From Ashinkailepas kermadecensis (taxonomy: Eukaryota; Arthropoda; Thecostraca; Neolepadidae): a stretch of DNA of 64,000 bases. Under the pieces are notes generated by a model that was not told the DNA's origin, did no database searches, and was given only the letters and a program-made list of their open reading frames with translations. Positions within the stretch are counted from its first letter, which is position 1; every line of letters starts with the position of its first letter. Both the position numbers and the translations under genes were made by a program. The DNA lies in contig JAOTOM010002715.1 of the NCBI GenBank assembly GCA_034440615.1, positions 51,280 through 115,279 of the forward strand. The letters run 5' to 3'. Below, piece after piece: positions 1 to 11,044 of this stretch.

Positions 1-1827
1 CAAATATTGACAAAACGCGCTGGAGATGGCAGTGGTTACGCGGCGCGGATTTAGTGATAGTTTCCGGTGCCATTCAAACCTTGACTTATCCCAGCAACAT
101 GGCTGATAAAAATTTGCTATTAAACTACTTCTACAAATACGAATTCGTTGATGCGATCTTACATTCACCATTATTGTCTTTTCCAGCTCGCTGGAATCCT
201 AGCATTGGAGAGTCGCTTGAGCAGACGTTCGCGGTAAACTCGCGTGCGAGGCCAGTTTGTGTCTGGTGCGGTGTTTTGTGTTTACTTGACCGACAATACA
301 AGCCGCTGGAGGCGATATTATCGCTTGTCTGCAATCACATCAGGCCACAATGACCGGAGGAAGGGGCGAGCACTACCACTCAGAATAACCTTGCCTTTTA
401 GAACATCCCGATGAACGGAGCTTAGAAGAGCTATGAAAGTACGAGGTCCGCACGTTACAAAACTAGACCGCATGCACAACGGGAATGCCTGGCGAGTACG
501 TGACAACTCGGCGATATTTCTGATCCATCTGACCTTACACAGTACCCCGGGCACCGAGCGAGTCTCCCGCCGCTGGTGGGCGGTCAGAAACACCGCTGGT
601 GGCAGTCGGCTTATATTGCGCTAACTACACCAACCAATACGATGGCACCTGCACTCAGCAGAGCGCCACCTGCCAGACTGGCTCCCACACCGCACGCGCA
701 CCAGCCCGGCTGGCGCTGGTGCCACTGGTGCAGCAACACCAGCGGCACCACTGTCTCTCAGTCACACCGATGAGCGGAGCCAACATACAGAGACTGCTAT
801 AAGCCGACTACAGCGGCACAGGGCGACAGCCACAACAGCCGACGGCCACACTAAGCTATCCAAGTAGAGCCGTCGACGGTTCGAGCAGCTGGCAACGCGA
901 CCGCCTGTGGTCCGGAGACGGCCACGGCATCCGTCCGTCAAAAGTGTACAACACATCTCCACCTCCGGCGCACCGTCAGAGCCGAGCCGAGCCACCACGG
1001 CTCCCCAGGTCAACAGCGCCCACCGTAGTCTCCAGGGACCACGACAGCCCCCCTCAGGGACTACAGTAGTCCACAGCACTGGTCAATCGGCTGCCGACGA
1101 CTACCGTAGACACCGGCAGGGACTAGCGTGTCCCGCAGGACGGTGGAGATCAGCAGCGACGGCCCCGGCGGTCGGAGGCGCCTCAGTGGTGGGCCGATAA
1201 CCCATCGTGACGAGAAGGGTTCGGCAGCCGCTGGAGCGAGCCGCCGACGCAGCTGCCCAACTGCCGCCAATGCCGCTGTCGCAGCAGCTGCTCCAGCGGT
1301 TGCTCCAGCGGCTGCTCCAGCAGTTGCTCCAGCGGTTCAGTGGGGCTGTTCTCACACACACACACACACCGACACTTTGTACACACGCGCGCACCCCTCG
1401 GGCAACCGGGTCCGCATGCCCGGCTCCCCTCACTGTCCTCGCGTTCCGCTGGTGCGATCGTCTCCACTCTCTCCCGGCTGGTGTCCATCGCCACAGCATC
1501 AACAGCGGCACTCGCGGACACCGTCCCCCCCCTTCCACCACCTGTTCACACAGTCCACCCCTCTGTGGCTCTGGCCCTGGAGCTGTCCCTGCCTCAGTCT
1601 CTGGCCGTGCCCGTACATGTCTGTATGTCTCTGTCCCCGTCTCCGGCTCAGTCTCTGTCCACGTCTGTCTCAAGCTCGGTGTCTGTCCTGCCGCTCGCCC
1701 TCCGGAGCACATGTCCGTGTCTCCGACACCACATCACGCCGGCTCCTCCTCCAGTGTGAGCACCCTGCCGGTCACCCTCCCCGCTCTTCTCTGGTCTCGC
1801 TGGCACCGTGGTCAGCTGGCGACTCCT
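1..1827. other. 3' flank of SF1; no gene supported
   Basis: This stretch probably contains the SF1 3' UTR near its right edge. I see no clear polyadenylation signal on the minus strand. It holds a 15-bp imperfect repeat (CTGCTCCAGCGGTTG type) at about 1285-1340, a (CA)n microsatellite at 1353-1369 and pyrimidine-rich CTGTCTCTGTCC-type sequence at about 1560-1690. Open frames here are short and show no recognisable domain. Confidence 0.5.
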
Positions 1828-2070
1828 TTAGCTGGGAGGCGGCGGCGGCGGCGCGGCCAGCAGGTTCGGCAGGCCCGCCTGCGCCAACATGCTCAGGTCG
1901 GGCCTCTGCGGCTGTGGCGGCGGCGGAGGCGGCTGTTGCTGCTGCTGCTGCTGCGGCGGCGCCTGCTGTTGAGGGGGAGGCGGCGGCGGCGGCCCGCCGA
2001 ACTGCTGCCACGACGTGAACATCTGCGGCGGCGGACCGGACGGCGGCCCGACCGGCCGCGGCGGCGGCAC
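1828..2070 (-). CDS. SF1: SF1 terminal coding exon 13
   Basis: The acceptor is TGTTGGGCAG| in phase 0. It encodes residues 626-705 and stops with TAA at 1830-1828. Sequence: VPPPRPVGPPSGPPPQ, MFTSWQQFGG, Pro and Gln runs, then RPDLSMLAQAGLPNLLAAP and a Pro run. A SINE lies only 26 bp upstream of the acceptor in the sense direction. Very high GC and CCG repeats make the antisense strand open as well. Confidence 0.93.
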   Translation of the reverse strand: MPPPRPVGPPSGPPPQMFTSWQQFGGPPPPPPPQQQAPPQQQQQQQPPPPPPQPQRPDLSMLAQAGLPNLLAAPPPPPPS

Positions 2071-2095
2071 CTGCCCAACACGCGCCAGTCAGCAC

Positions 2096-2287
2096 GGGGC
2101 GGGGATGGCCGAGTGGTTAAGGTGTTGAGCTGTGGTTGCCAGGGTCCCGGGCTCATCACTGGCGGACACTGCGCACATGTCCCAATCCCGCCGCTCATCG
2201 GCGAAACACTGTGGGCGGCGCCATTAACCGTGATCGTGCAAAAGTGCGTCGCGGAACACCCAATGAACAAACAAACAAACAAACAGT
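2096..2287 (+). mobile_element. tRNA-derived SINE (Leu/Ser-like head, (CAAA)n tail)
   Basis: The head has a type-II-like A box (GGCCGAGTGGTTAAGG) and a B-box-like GGTCCCGGGCTCATCA, followed by an unrelated body and an AACAAACAAACAAAC tail. It is flanked by a perfect 12-bp target-site duplication GCCAGTCAGCAC at 2084-2095 and 2288-2299. It sits antisense in SF1 intron 12, 26 bp upstream of the exon 13 acceptor. Confidence 0.9.
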
Positions 2288-2586
2288 GCCAGTCAGCACA
2301 TGTGTCTGCCACATACAGCAGCGGCACCACAACATCCTGCAGCCGTGCCGGTGGGTGTCGGAGAACACAACATTCTACCGCCGTAGCGATGGGCAGCGGC
2401 CGCAGGCTCTTAGGCCGCTCTTTCACGTCAAATAATTCGCCGAACGTTTAGCCAGCCCATCAGGTCAGGTGACACACAAGCAAGTGGTGCCCTTACCTCG
2501 CGCCGGGTCACACATCATCGCGTCTAGTCAGACAGTGCATTTAAATTCGGAAACTTGAATGGAAACGACACGAAATGGAAGTGTAT

Positions 2587-2645
2587 GTTGATTGATTATT
2601 TGGGCTTAAGGGCGCGCCGACTACACGGTCATTTGGCGCCCATAT
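2587..2645 (-). mobile_element. Solo LINE 3' tail (stem-loop only)
   Basis: The copy reads, on the plus strand, TTGATTGATTATTTGGGCTT then GGGCGCGCCGACT...GGTCAT...GGCGCCCAT. It has the GGGCGC/GCGCCC stem and TCAA-type tail of the LINE family whose longer copies lie at 51.5-62.9 kb. In SF1 intron 12. Confidence 0.8.
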
Positions 2646-2905
2646 GGAAGTGTATGTATCATACGTCATATTGCACATATCATACGTCATATTGCACATT
2701 GTATGTGACCATACACTGTATCCAGAGGTGCATCATGAGCTATCAGCTGACGGCACATCTGCGCTGGATGTTCGCACCACTGAAGTACCTTACTCCAAGT
2801 AAAGCTAGGATTGTTAAAGCGTTAGCCAATTACATGCATTTTGATATTCATCTGCACTTTCGATGCTAAAAAAATTGGAAAATCCAGGTATATCTGGCAT
2901 CTAAA

Positions 2906-3025
2906 TAGTGATACATTATTTGTGTAATAGGGTGGAATATACCATTTCCTGAACACAGTAGAAATCCTTTCCCGCAGAAGCATCGACACCCTGCACCTTG
3001 ATGTGTGTTTGTGAAGCTATATTGA
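2906..3025 (+). mobile_element. hAT-like MITE, 3'-truncated
   Basis: The left end TAGTGATACATTATTTGTG and AATAGGGTGGAATATACCA match the other copies of this MITE family. The right terminus is not found. Confidence 0.6.
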
Positions 3026-3299
3026 GAAGTTGTGAACTTAAGATCCGATTGAAGGCTTTTAAAAACTAGTTTTCGTGATGACATCAGCTTTTAATGATAA
3101 AACCAGCAAACTGGTAGAAACACACAACAAAATTGGTGATGTTCACACTTTCAGCTCCAATTGTATATTTTTGTGTATTATACACATTGTATGTGACACT
3201 ATACTAGACATACAAACAGGACACCTTAAATACCTGAGAAAATCAAGGAAAGTAGTTGCGAGACCATTATTCGTCAAAACCGTAAACACACCTTGAGAG

Positions 3300-4090
3300 G
3301 TGCCGGGGAAGAGGCAGTGGGGAGGGGCAGTGTGGAGGGGCAGTGGGGAGGGGCAGTGATGTATGGGCAGTGGTGGAGGGGCAGTGATGGAGGGGCAGTG
3401 ATGGAGGGGCAGTGATGGAGGGGCAGTGGTGGAGGGCAGTGGTGGAGGGGCAGTGATGGAGGGGCAGTGGCAGTGTGAGACAGTGAATAATTATTCGTGA
3501 AATAGGGTAGAATATACGACTTTCTGAGCACTGAATAGACACCATTTCCAAGGACGTTTGGACATCATGCTCGTAGATGTGTGCTTATGAAGTCTTCATG
3601 AATTGTTTCTAAGAGTAATTCGCGTATGAGTAGCATGCTTATGCTCACCATTTCTGATGATTACACAAGCATCTTGTAACACAATTCCAGATACCGAGAT
3701 TATATATAATGTGGTGTGTTAAACAATGCAATCTGCTGATGCCATGACATTGCAATCGTTATGGTTAGCATAGGTATCAATATATTAGGTGTCCCCAACA
3801 TTAAATTAGACCAAAAACACACTGACCAGCATGCAGTTGGCTCAAAATTTAGCTTGAAGGACTGAAAATAGATTTTAATTGGCACGCTTCCATGGCAGAT
3901 TGCCACATTGTACCGTACTCGTTTCGACATCCCACATCCAACGAAAAAAAAAACGTTATTTTAACACTGGTGTGAGAGGGGTGGTGAGGGAGTGGCAGTG
4001 TGGGGAGGGGCCTTGGTGGAGGGGCAGTGGTGGAGGGGCAGTGGTGGAGGGGAAGTGGTGGAGGGGCAGTGTGAGAGTGGCAGTGGGGGG
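3300..4090. repeat. Minisatellite (GGAGGGGCAGTG type) interrupted by a MITE
   Basis: Array of 12-16 bp units at 3300-3480 and 3985-4090, with the MITE (3481-3969) between. It begins within about 15 bp of the SF1 exon 12 donor (4103). Confidence 0.9.
3481..3969 (+). mobile_element. hAT-like MITE, intact, inserted in a minisatellite
   Basis: 489 bp with inverted ends CAGTGAATAAT and (right end reversed) CAGTGTTAAAATAACG, and a perfect 8-bp TSD GTGTGAGA at 3473-3480 and 3970-3977. CAGNG-type ends with 8-bp TSDs are typical of hAT elements. No coding capacity. It splits the GGAGGGGCAGTG array of SF1 intron 12. Confidence 0.9.
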
Positions 4091-4103
4091 GGGGGTGACC
4101 CAC

Positions 4104-4289
4104 CGGTCCCGGCGGCGGCGCGTTCATTGACGGAGGTGGCGGCTGCTGCTGTGGCTGCTGCTGTGGCGGCTGCTGCTGCTGCTGCTGCTGCTGCGGCTGC
4201 CAGGGCGCGCGCCAGTTGCCAGACGGCGGTCCGCCCGCCTGTCCAGACGGGCCGTTGCCAGACGAGCTGGACGGAGGCGGCGGCCGGGA
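4104..4289 (-). CDS. SF1: SF1 coding exon 12: Pro/Gln-rich region
   Basis: The acceptor is GTACCCCCCAG| and the donor is CCG|GTGGGTC; both ends are phase 0. It encodes residues 564-625: SRPPPPSSSSGNGPSGQ, GNWRAPWQP, an eight-residue Gln run and more Gln/Pro, ending SMNAPPPGP. PPWQ/PWQP motifs and Gln/Pro runs are typical of the SF1 C-terminus. The CAG/CAA run is a likely length polymorphism. Confidence 0.92.
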
Positions 4290-4528
4290 CTGGGGGGTAC
4301 AGTCGCCAGGTCAGCGGTGCCGACCGCCTGGCCACTGCTACTGGGGGTCAGGCCAATGGCACTGAAGCTCAGGTCAGCAGTACTAAGGATGCGGCTACTA
4401 ACATCGAGCACAAAGGTCACTGGCACTGAAAAAGCCAGCTTGTTGAAATGGCGACGACGGTCAGAACAACACATCCGGGGTGGATTGTTATGTTATATTA
4501 TTCAATTGGCAGACGACTGATGATCTGA

Positions 4529-4690
4529 TTGGTTGGTTATTGGTTTTACGACACATCGACCGTTGAGTCATGTAGCGTCACCAATCTCTCACGCCGATTG
4601 GTCGCGGGCGAAGAGTAGCGACAGGTGAGACTCGAACCCACAACCTTTCGATTGTGAGACGAGCATCTTACCCCAAGACCACTCGTCCCC
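4529..4690 (-). mobile_element. tRNA-Lys-like SINE, full copy with TSD
   Basis: On the minus strand the head carries a B box GGTTGTGGGTTCGAGTCTC after an anticodon-arm-like stretch. The 3' end is a stem-loop (GACGCTACATGA...GATGTGTC) followed by GTAAAACCAATAACCAACC. A perfect 14-bp TSD GACTGATGATCTGA lies at 4515-4528 and 4691-4704. It lies in SF1 intron 11 in the sense direction. Confidence 0.92.
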
Positions 4691-4869
4691 GACTGATGAT
4701 CTGAGTCAGAAAGTAACGCACATCAGTGAACTCCGGGCGGCTAACGTTTTGGCCGCCCGGAGGCTCACCTTCGTAAGTGCAACACAATAACCGAGTCTAA
4801 GTGTGGCAAGACCACTCTCTACTGGACCTCGCAGCCCTCATCGACGTTATATACGGTGCAGGGACAGCT

Positions 4870-4925
4870 GGTTGGTTATTGGAGTTTAGGGGCGCATCGA
4901 CTACGTCGGTCATGCGGCGCCCATC
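4870..4925 (-). mobile_element. Solo LINE 3' tail with 12-bp TSD
   Basis: A 56-bp insertion made of the LINE 3' stem-loop and its AACC-type tail (plus strand GGTTGGTTATTGGAGTTTAG...GCGGCGCCCAT). A perfect TSD GCAGGGACAGCT lies at 4858-4869 and 4926-4937. Confidence 0.9.
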
Positions 4926-5062
4926 GCAGGGACAGCTCACAGCAGTCTTTACCACTGACGACGGCGTCCTTCTTTAGGGTGCATAACGTTGAGGTCACAG
5001 GTCACACAGAGTCAAGGCCACTGACGACCAGCCAAAACAAACTCCGCATCAAAAACGTCGCC

Positions 5063-5230
5063 GACGTGTGACCCGCCCGACGTGTGACCCGCCCGACGTG
5101 TGACCCGCCCGACGTGTGACCCGCCTGACGTGTGACCCGCCTGACGTGTGACCCGCCCGACGTGTGACCCGCCCGACGTGTGACCCGCCCGACGTGTGAC
5201 CCGCCTGACGTGTGACCCGCCTGATGTGAC
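5063..5230. repeat. 16-bp minisatellite after exon 11 donor
   Basis: About ten copies of GACGTGTGACCCGCC(C/T). It starts roughly 17 bp beyond the SF1 exon 11 donor (GT at 5248-5247). Confidence 0.92.
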
Positions 5231-5248
5231 GCCCGGCCGGCGGCTCAC

Positions 5249-5537
5249 CTGGAACAGCGGTGTGGGCGGCGCCGAGCTGAAGCCCGACTGCTGTGAGCCG
5301 GCGGCCGGCGGCGCCTGGTGTGTGGGCGGCGGCCCCTGACCCTGGCCGGGGCCGCTCCAGCTGCCCGTCAGCGGCGGCGGGCGGCTGACGCCGGCGCCGG
5401 CCGCCGTCAGCGGCGGCGGCTGACTCAGCAGCGAGCGCGTGCCCGAGCTGGTCGGCGTCGTCTGGCCCCAGCGGCCAGACGACGCCGGCGGCCGCGGGCT
5501 GTCGCCGCCGGCGCCCAGCGTCGACGTGTTGCTGCCG
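5249..5537 (-). CDS. SF1: SF1 coding exon 11: Pro/Ser/Gly-rich region
   Basis: The acceptor is GTCGTTACAG| and the donor is CAG|GTGAGCC. It encodes residues 468-563: Ser/Gly/Pro-rich sequence with SGRWGQTTPTSSG, two PPPLT(A/G) repeats, SWSGPGQGQGPPP and APPTPLFQ. This matches the low-complexity C-terminal half of SF1, which interacts with WW-domain splicing factors in other animals. The acceptor segment (21 bp) is duplicated on the far side of a MITE at 6068-6088. Confidence 0.92.
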
Positions 5538-5573
5538 CTGTAACGACACGCCGCGTCACTGTAACGAGGGTTA

Positions 5574-6067
5574 CAGTGTTAAAATAATGGTTTTTCGTTA
5601 GGTGTGAGATGTCGAAACGAGCATAGCAGGATGTCGAAATTTGCTATGGAATTAGTGTAATTTAAAATGCTTTTGATGTCTTTCAGAGTAAAACTTGAGT
5701 CCATGGTGTAGGTACTTATGACTGAACCTTTGTTTTGAATCATTTGTTTTGAGATTCATAATTTAAGAAGAGCTATATTCGGGATATATAGGGAGAATAC
5801 TAACTATGCTATAAACTGGTATTGTATGCCATATCACATTATAGGTCATCCCTTTGCCTGAAATTGCCTTGCAAAATGTTTGTGCATCACCATTCCTAAT
5901 CGAGAGCATGCACATGTTATTTATCAACGAGAACTGTTAGAAAGGTGACTGAAGACTTCATAAGCATTCATCAACGAGCAAGATGCCGATACTTCTTGGA
6001 GAATGACGTCGATTGAGTATTCTGAAAGTGGTATATTCCACCCTATTTCACGAATAATTTATCACTG
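5574..6067 (-). mobile_element. hAT-like MITE
   Basis: Opposite orientation to the 3481 copy: left end CAGTGTTAAAATAATGG, right end ATAATTTATCACTG. It is flanked by an unusual 21-bp direct repeat CTGTAACGACACGCCGCGTC+A (5538-5558 and 6068-6088) that includes the exon 11 acceptor. The left copy is separated from the element by 15 bp. Confidence 0.85.
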
Positions 6068-6649
6068 CTGTAACGACACGCCGCGTCAGCCCACAGCCGA
6101 ACTAAAACAGACCATCAAGCAACAGAGCTCCCAAAACGCGCTAAGAAGCTTACTTGGTTTACCATGTGCACCACACAACAAAGATATCCCGTCCGGCTGC
6201 GTCCGGCTCCAACAAAGATATCCACCAACAGCCCGGCTGCGTGGCATGGGCCGACACTCAACTTCGGACACATCCCGAACACAACATAATGCCACAGCTG
6301 ACAAACTAACTACCTTATTAACTTTGCGTGTAAAGAAAATATACGACCTTCAATATACCAGGTGCTGAGTTGACATCAAAAGTAATGATACAGATTATAC
6401 TTTGAATTATATTGAAGGTACTTTGAAGTATATTGAAGGTCGTATATTATCTTTACATGCAATGTCTAAAACCCAGGAGCACCTTAGAGCCATTCTTCGT
6501 TGTATTATATCCTATTAACTCCGAATTCGGTACTGCCTCGATTGTCAAGGACATGTCGCACCCACCAAAGAAAGGCCTAGCATGACTGCGATGCCCGGTC
6601 TGCGCCAACCCCTGGCAAACCCCAGTTGAGAGCACCATCTCACCCTATA

Positions 6650-7345
6650 CCCAGCTCGAGACACGACACGACAGACCGCCACCCCACCCCTACAGCCAGC
6701 TGGAGACACCACACGACAGACCGCCACCCCACCCCTACAGCCAGCTGGAGACACCACACGACAGACCGCCACCCCACCCCTACAGCCAGCTGGAGACACG
6801 ACACGACAGACCGCCACCCCACCCCTACAGCCAGCTGGAGACACCACACGACAGACCGCCACCCCACCCCTACAGCCAGCTGGAGACACCACACGACAGA
6901 CCGCCACCCCACCCCTACAGCCAGCTGGAGACACCACACACCCACCCCTACAGCCAGCTGGAGACACCACACGACAGACCGCCACCCCACCCCTACAGCC
7001 AGCTGGAGACACCACACGACAGACCGCCACCCCACCCCTACAGCCAGCTGGAGACACCACACACGACAGACCGCCACCCCACCCCTACAGCCAGCTGGAG
7101 ACACCACACGACAGACCGCCACCCCACCCCTACAGCCAGCTGGAGACACCACACGACAGACCGCCACCCCACCCCTACAGCCAGCTGGAGACACCACACG
7201 ACAGACCGCCACCCCACCCCTACAGCCAGCTGGAGACACGACACGACAGACCGCCACCCCACCCCTACAGCCAGCTGGAGACACCACACGACAGACCGCC
7301 ACCCCACCCCTACAGCCAGCTGGAGACACCACACGACAGACCGGC
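6650..7345. repeat. 45-bp minisatellite after exon 10 donor
   Basis: About 15 copies of a 45-bp unit (CAGCTGGAGACACCACACGA, CAGACCGCCACCCCACCCC, TACAGC). It starts within about 45 bp of the SF1 exon 10 donor (7390). The period is a multiple of three, so all frames stay open; those open frames are not genes. Confidence 0.93.
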
Positions 7346-7390
7346 ACGGTGTCGCCGCCCACTGCCCACCCCATGAGCGGCTCAACTCAC

Positions 7391-7466
7391 GTCAGCGGGC
7401 CCATCAGGGGTCGCGGCGCCGGCCGGTTCTCGAACGTGGTCCGTCCGCTGCTGAAGCGGCCGTAAC
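7391..7466 (-). CDS. SF1: SF1 coding exon 10
   Basis: A 76-nt exon with acceptor CTGCGGTCCGCAG-like (GGTCCGCAG|) and donor AC|GTGAGTTG. Phases match exon 9 (G|GT) and exon 11 (AC|C). It encodes YGRFSSGRTTFENRPAPRP then LMGPL. There is no domain; it belongs to the Pro-rich C-terminal half. It is short and weakly conserved, and the call rests on phase fit and good splice sites. Confidence 0.88.
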
Positions 7467-8040
7467 CTGCGGACCGGCACACCGGGTCAGACACCTGCCG
7501 GTACACCTCGCCAGTCACCGTACCGGTACACCTAGCCAGACAGTGTCGGTACACCTCGCCAGACAACGCACCACTGCACCACCGGCACGCAGGATGAGCA
7601 TCATCTCCGATACACACAAGGCAAACATCTCATTTTCATTCATCATTAATCACTGGTTGGCTAGTGAATGTAAAACATCATCCACTCTGGTCGCCGGAAT
7701 GGTAAACAGGACGGCAAAACAGAGGTAGATATGCCAACACATACATGCCAGCCAGTTCTCATTCAGCCCCACCAGAGGACGGCCGGTGGTCCATACATTG
7801 GACTATTGACGAAAATGCGCAATAAGTGAATTATTCGAACTCAAACAGCATGACAATCATCACCATCAGCAGCAATCGCCAAACGGCATCACGCAGAACA
7901 CGTCACAGCATAACGGGAAACGAACACTTTCTCAGACATTCTGTATCTGAAAACATTTCTGCACTGCAGGTTAAAACTGGACAGCATCAGCTTCACATGT
8001 ACTTCCCACACAAGTATGTAAAATAAATGCAAGGGTCACG

Positions 8041-9057
8041 AAACACCAAACACTCCACCACCACCAGCAGATCACACACGTCGCTCCCTCCACCACCACC
8101 AGACCACACACGTCGCTCCCTCCACCACCACCAGCAGACCACACACGTCACTCCCTCCACCACCACCAGCAGACCACACACGTCGCTCCCTCAGCCATCA
8201 AACACTGTGATGACCATGAGCCACATGTACTTCCCACACAAGTATGTAAAATAAATGCAAGGGTCACGAAACACAAATGCAAGACGACACCCAAAAATGA
8301 GAAGCTATTTCACACACCACACCATTCAAATTTCCCACGTTTCCCAGCACCACCAGCAGATCATACACGTCGCTCCCTCCACCACCACCAGCAGATCACA
8401 CACGTCGCTCCCTCCACCACCACCAGCAGATCACACGTCGCTCCCTCCACCACCACCAGCAGATCACACACGTCGCTCCCTCCACCACACCAGCAGTCTC
8501 CCTCCACCACCACCAGCAGATCACACACGTCACCTCCACCACCACCAGCAGATCACACACGTCACTCCCTCCACCACCACCAGCAGATCACACACGTCAC
8601 TCCCTCCACCACCACCAGCAGATCACACACGTCGCTCCCTCCACCACCACCAGCAGATCACACACGTCACTCCCTCCACCACCACCAGCAGATCACACAC
8701 GTCGCTCCCTCCACCACCACCAGCAGATCACACACGTCGCTCCCTCCACCACCACCAGCAGATCACACCACGTCGCCCACCACCACAGATACACACTCCT
8801 CCACCACCACCAGCAGATCACACACGTCGCTCCCTCCACCACCACCAGCAGATCACACACGTCGCTCCCTCCACCACCACCAGCAGATCACACACGTCGC
8901 TCACACACGTCGCTCCCTCCACCACCACCAGCAGATCACACACGTCGCTCCCTCCACCACCACCAGCAGATCACACACGTCGCTCCCTCCACCACCACCA
9001 GCAGATCACACACGTCGCTCCCTCCACCACCACCAGCAGATCACACACGTCACTCCC
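8041..9057. repeat. 35-bp minisatellite after exon 9 donor
   Basis: Units CCTCCACCACCACCAGCAGA + TCACACACGTCGCTC, 35 bp, more than 20 copies with some deletions. A 60-bp spacer segment (ACATGTACTTCCCACACAAG...) occurs twice, at about 7996 and 8222. It begins about 75 bp past the exon 9 donor. Confidence 0.92.
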
Positions 9058-9132
9058 TCAGCCATCAAACACTGTGATGACCATGAGCCAAGATCGCTTG
9101 CAAAACATTGCTTGCAAACGTTGGCGACGTAC

Positions 9133-9238
9133 CTCCGGTGCCGTATCCGGCCGTGCTGTTGGAGCCGCCGCCGCCGGCGCGGCTGTCGTCCCTCTTGGGC
9201 GGCGGACCCTCGCCCAGCTCCGCCATCAGCGACATGTA
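9133..9238 (-). CDS. SF1: SF1 coding exon 9
   Basis: The acceptor is GGTTGTGCAG| and the donor is GGAG|GTACGT. It encodes residues 407-441: YMSLMAELGEGPPPKRDD then a Gly/Ser-rich stretch to GYGTG. YMSLMAELGE is a highly conserved block after the knuckles (human YLSLMAELGE). The acceptor and first roughly 40 bases recur in the upstream 96-bp array, so only the copy next to the GPPPKRDD continuation is productive. Confidence 0.96.
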
Positions 9239-9588
9239 CTGCACAACCGACAGGTGACGTCACACACACGCTCGGCCTCGCCAGCCCAACACACACGGCG
9301 GACCCTCGCCCAGCTCCGCCATCAGCGACATGTACTGCACAACCGACAGGTGACGTCACACACACGCTCGGCCTCGCCAGCCCAACACACACGGCGGACC
9401 CTCGCCCAGCTCCGCCATCAGCGACATGTACTGCACAACCGACAGGTGACGTCACACACACGCTCGACCTCGCCAGCCCAACACACACGGGGACCCTCGC
9501 CCAGCTCCGCCATCAGCGACATGTACTGCACAACCGACAGGTGACGTCACACACACGCTCGGCCTCGCCAGCCCAACACACACAGCCT
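9201..9588. repeat. 96-bp tandem array containing the exon 9 splice acceptor
   Basis: Four copies, at about 9201, 9297, 9393 and 9488. On the minus strand each has TGTCGGTTGTGCAG|TACATG followed by about 35 bases of exon 9. Only the lowest-coordinate copy continues into the rest of the exon. Confidence 0.95.
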
Positions 9589-9914
9589 GTGGAACACAGC
9601 AGGAATGTGCTGGATTTAAGCACGGAATATTAGCAAAGAACACACGTTGAACAATGCAGCTGTTTCGCAGTTGCGAACAGCTGCTTAGCAACGGCACGGA
9701 ATTATTTTATGTCAGGAACGATGTCTGCTAACCCAGTGCACTGATCTAGCGCCCATAGTACGCAGCCATACTATTGTGTAGTTTGTTCTGCTGTTTGTGA
9801 TTTGCATAACAACTTTACACTATGATCACGGAAGTCAATTTGAAAAGCTACCCTTGCCCCTTCTACTTCACTACCTCAATGTATTAAGGCGTTGTCCAGT
9901 TGTGATGTGGCCAT

Positions 9915-10975
9915 CGCTGACCTCGTCCATCCCCTCATCTGGTGACCATAACTGACCTCGTCCGTCCCCTCATCTGGTGACCATAACTGACCTCGTCCAT
10001 CCCCTCATCTGGTGACCATAACTGACCTCGTCCATCCCCTCATCTGGTGACCATAACTGACCTCGTCCATCCCCTCATCTGGTGACCATAACTGACCTCG
10101 TCCATCCCACCATCTGGTGACCATAACTGACCTCATCCATCCCATCATCTGGTGACCATAACTGACCTCGTCCATCCCCTCATCTGGTGACCATAACTGA
10201 CCTCGTCCATCCCCTCATCTGGTGACCATAACTGACCTCGTCCATCCCCTCATCTGGTGACCATAACTGACCTCGTCCATCCCCTCATCTGGTGACCATA
10301 ACTGACCTCGTCCGTCCCCTCATCTGGTGACCATAACTGACCTCGTCCATCCCCTCATCTGGTGACCATAACTGACCTCGTCCATCCCCTCATCTGGTGA
10401 CCATAACTGACCTCGTCCATGCCATCATCTGGTGACCATAACTGACCTCGTCCGTCCCTCATCTGGTGACCTTAACTGACCTCGTCCATCCCCTCATCTG
10501 GTGACCATAACTGACCTCGTCCATCCCTCATCTGGTGACCATAACTGACCTCGTCCATCCCCTCATCTGGTGACCATAACTGACCTCGTCCATCCCTCAT
10601 CTGGTGACCATAACTGACCTCGTCCATCCCCTCATCTGGTGACCATAACTGACCTCGTCCATGCCATCATCTGGTGACCATAACTGACCTCGTCCGTCCC
10701 CTCATCTGGTGACCTTAACTGACCTCGTCCATCCCCTCATCTGGTGACCATAACTGACCTCGTCCATCCCCTCATCTGGTGACCATAACTGACCTCGTCC
10801 ATCCCCTCATCTGGTGACCATAACTGACCTCGTCCATCCCCTCATCTGGTGACCATAACTGACCTCGTCCGTCCCCTCATCTGGTGACCATAACTGACCT
10901 CGTCCATCCCCTCATCTGGTGACCATAACTGACCTCGTCCGTCCCCTCATCTGGTGACCATAACTGACCTAATCC
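9915..10975. repeat. 35-bp minisatellite resembling the exon 8 donor
   Basis: About 30 copies of CTGACCTCGTCCATCCCCTC + ATCTGGTGACCATAA. On the minus strand each unit has GACGAG|GTCAGT, resembling the real border at 11045 (GACGAGGAG|GTCGGTCAGG) and the following CACCAGATG segment. Confidence 0.94.
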
Positions 10976-11044
10976 ATCCTACAGTTTGTAATGACGACTG
11001 ACCATCTCGTCCATCATACCCCCCATCTGGTGGCCCTGACCGAC

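Noticed and set aside
54..1200. Short open frames at the left edge
   Set aside because: No domain, no splice-consistent partner and no codon bias I can see.
1207..2451. 414-codon plus-strand open frame
   Set aside because: Antisense to the GC-rich SF1 last exon and crosses a SINE; no domain.
6626..7465. Long open frames on both strands (up to 279 codons)
   Set aside because: The 45-bp repeat period is divisible by three, so all frames stay open; the sequence is a minisatellite between SF1 exons 10 and 11.
8255..9544. 429-codon plus-strand open frame
   Set aside because: Runs through the 35-bp array and then antisense through SF1 exon 9 and its repeats; composition is HTSLPPPPP-type repeat, not a protein.
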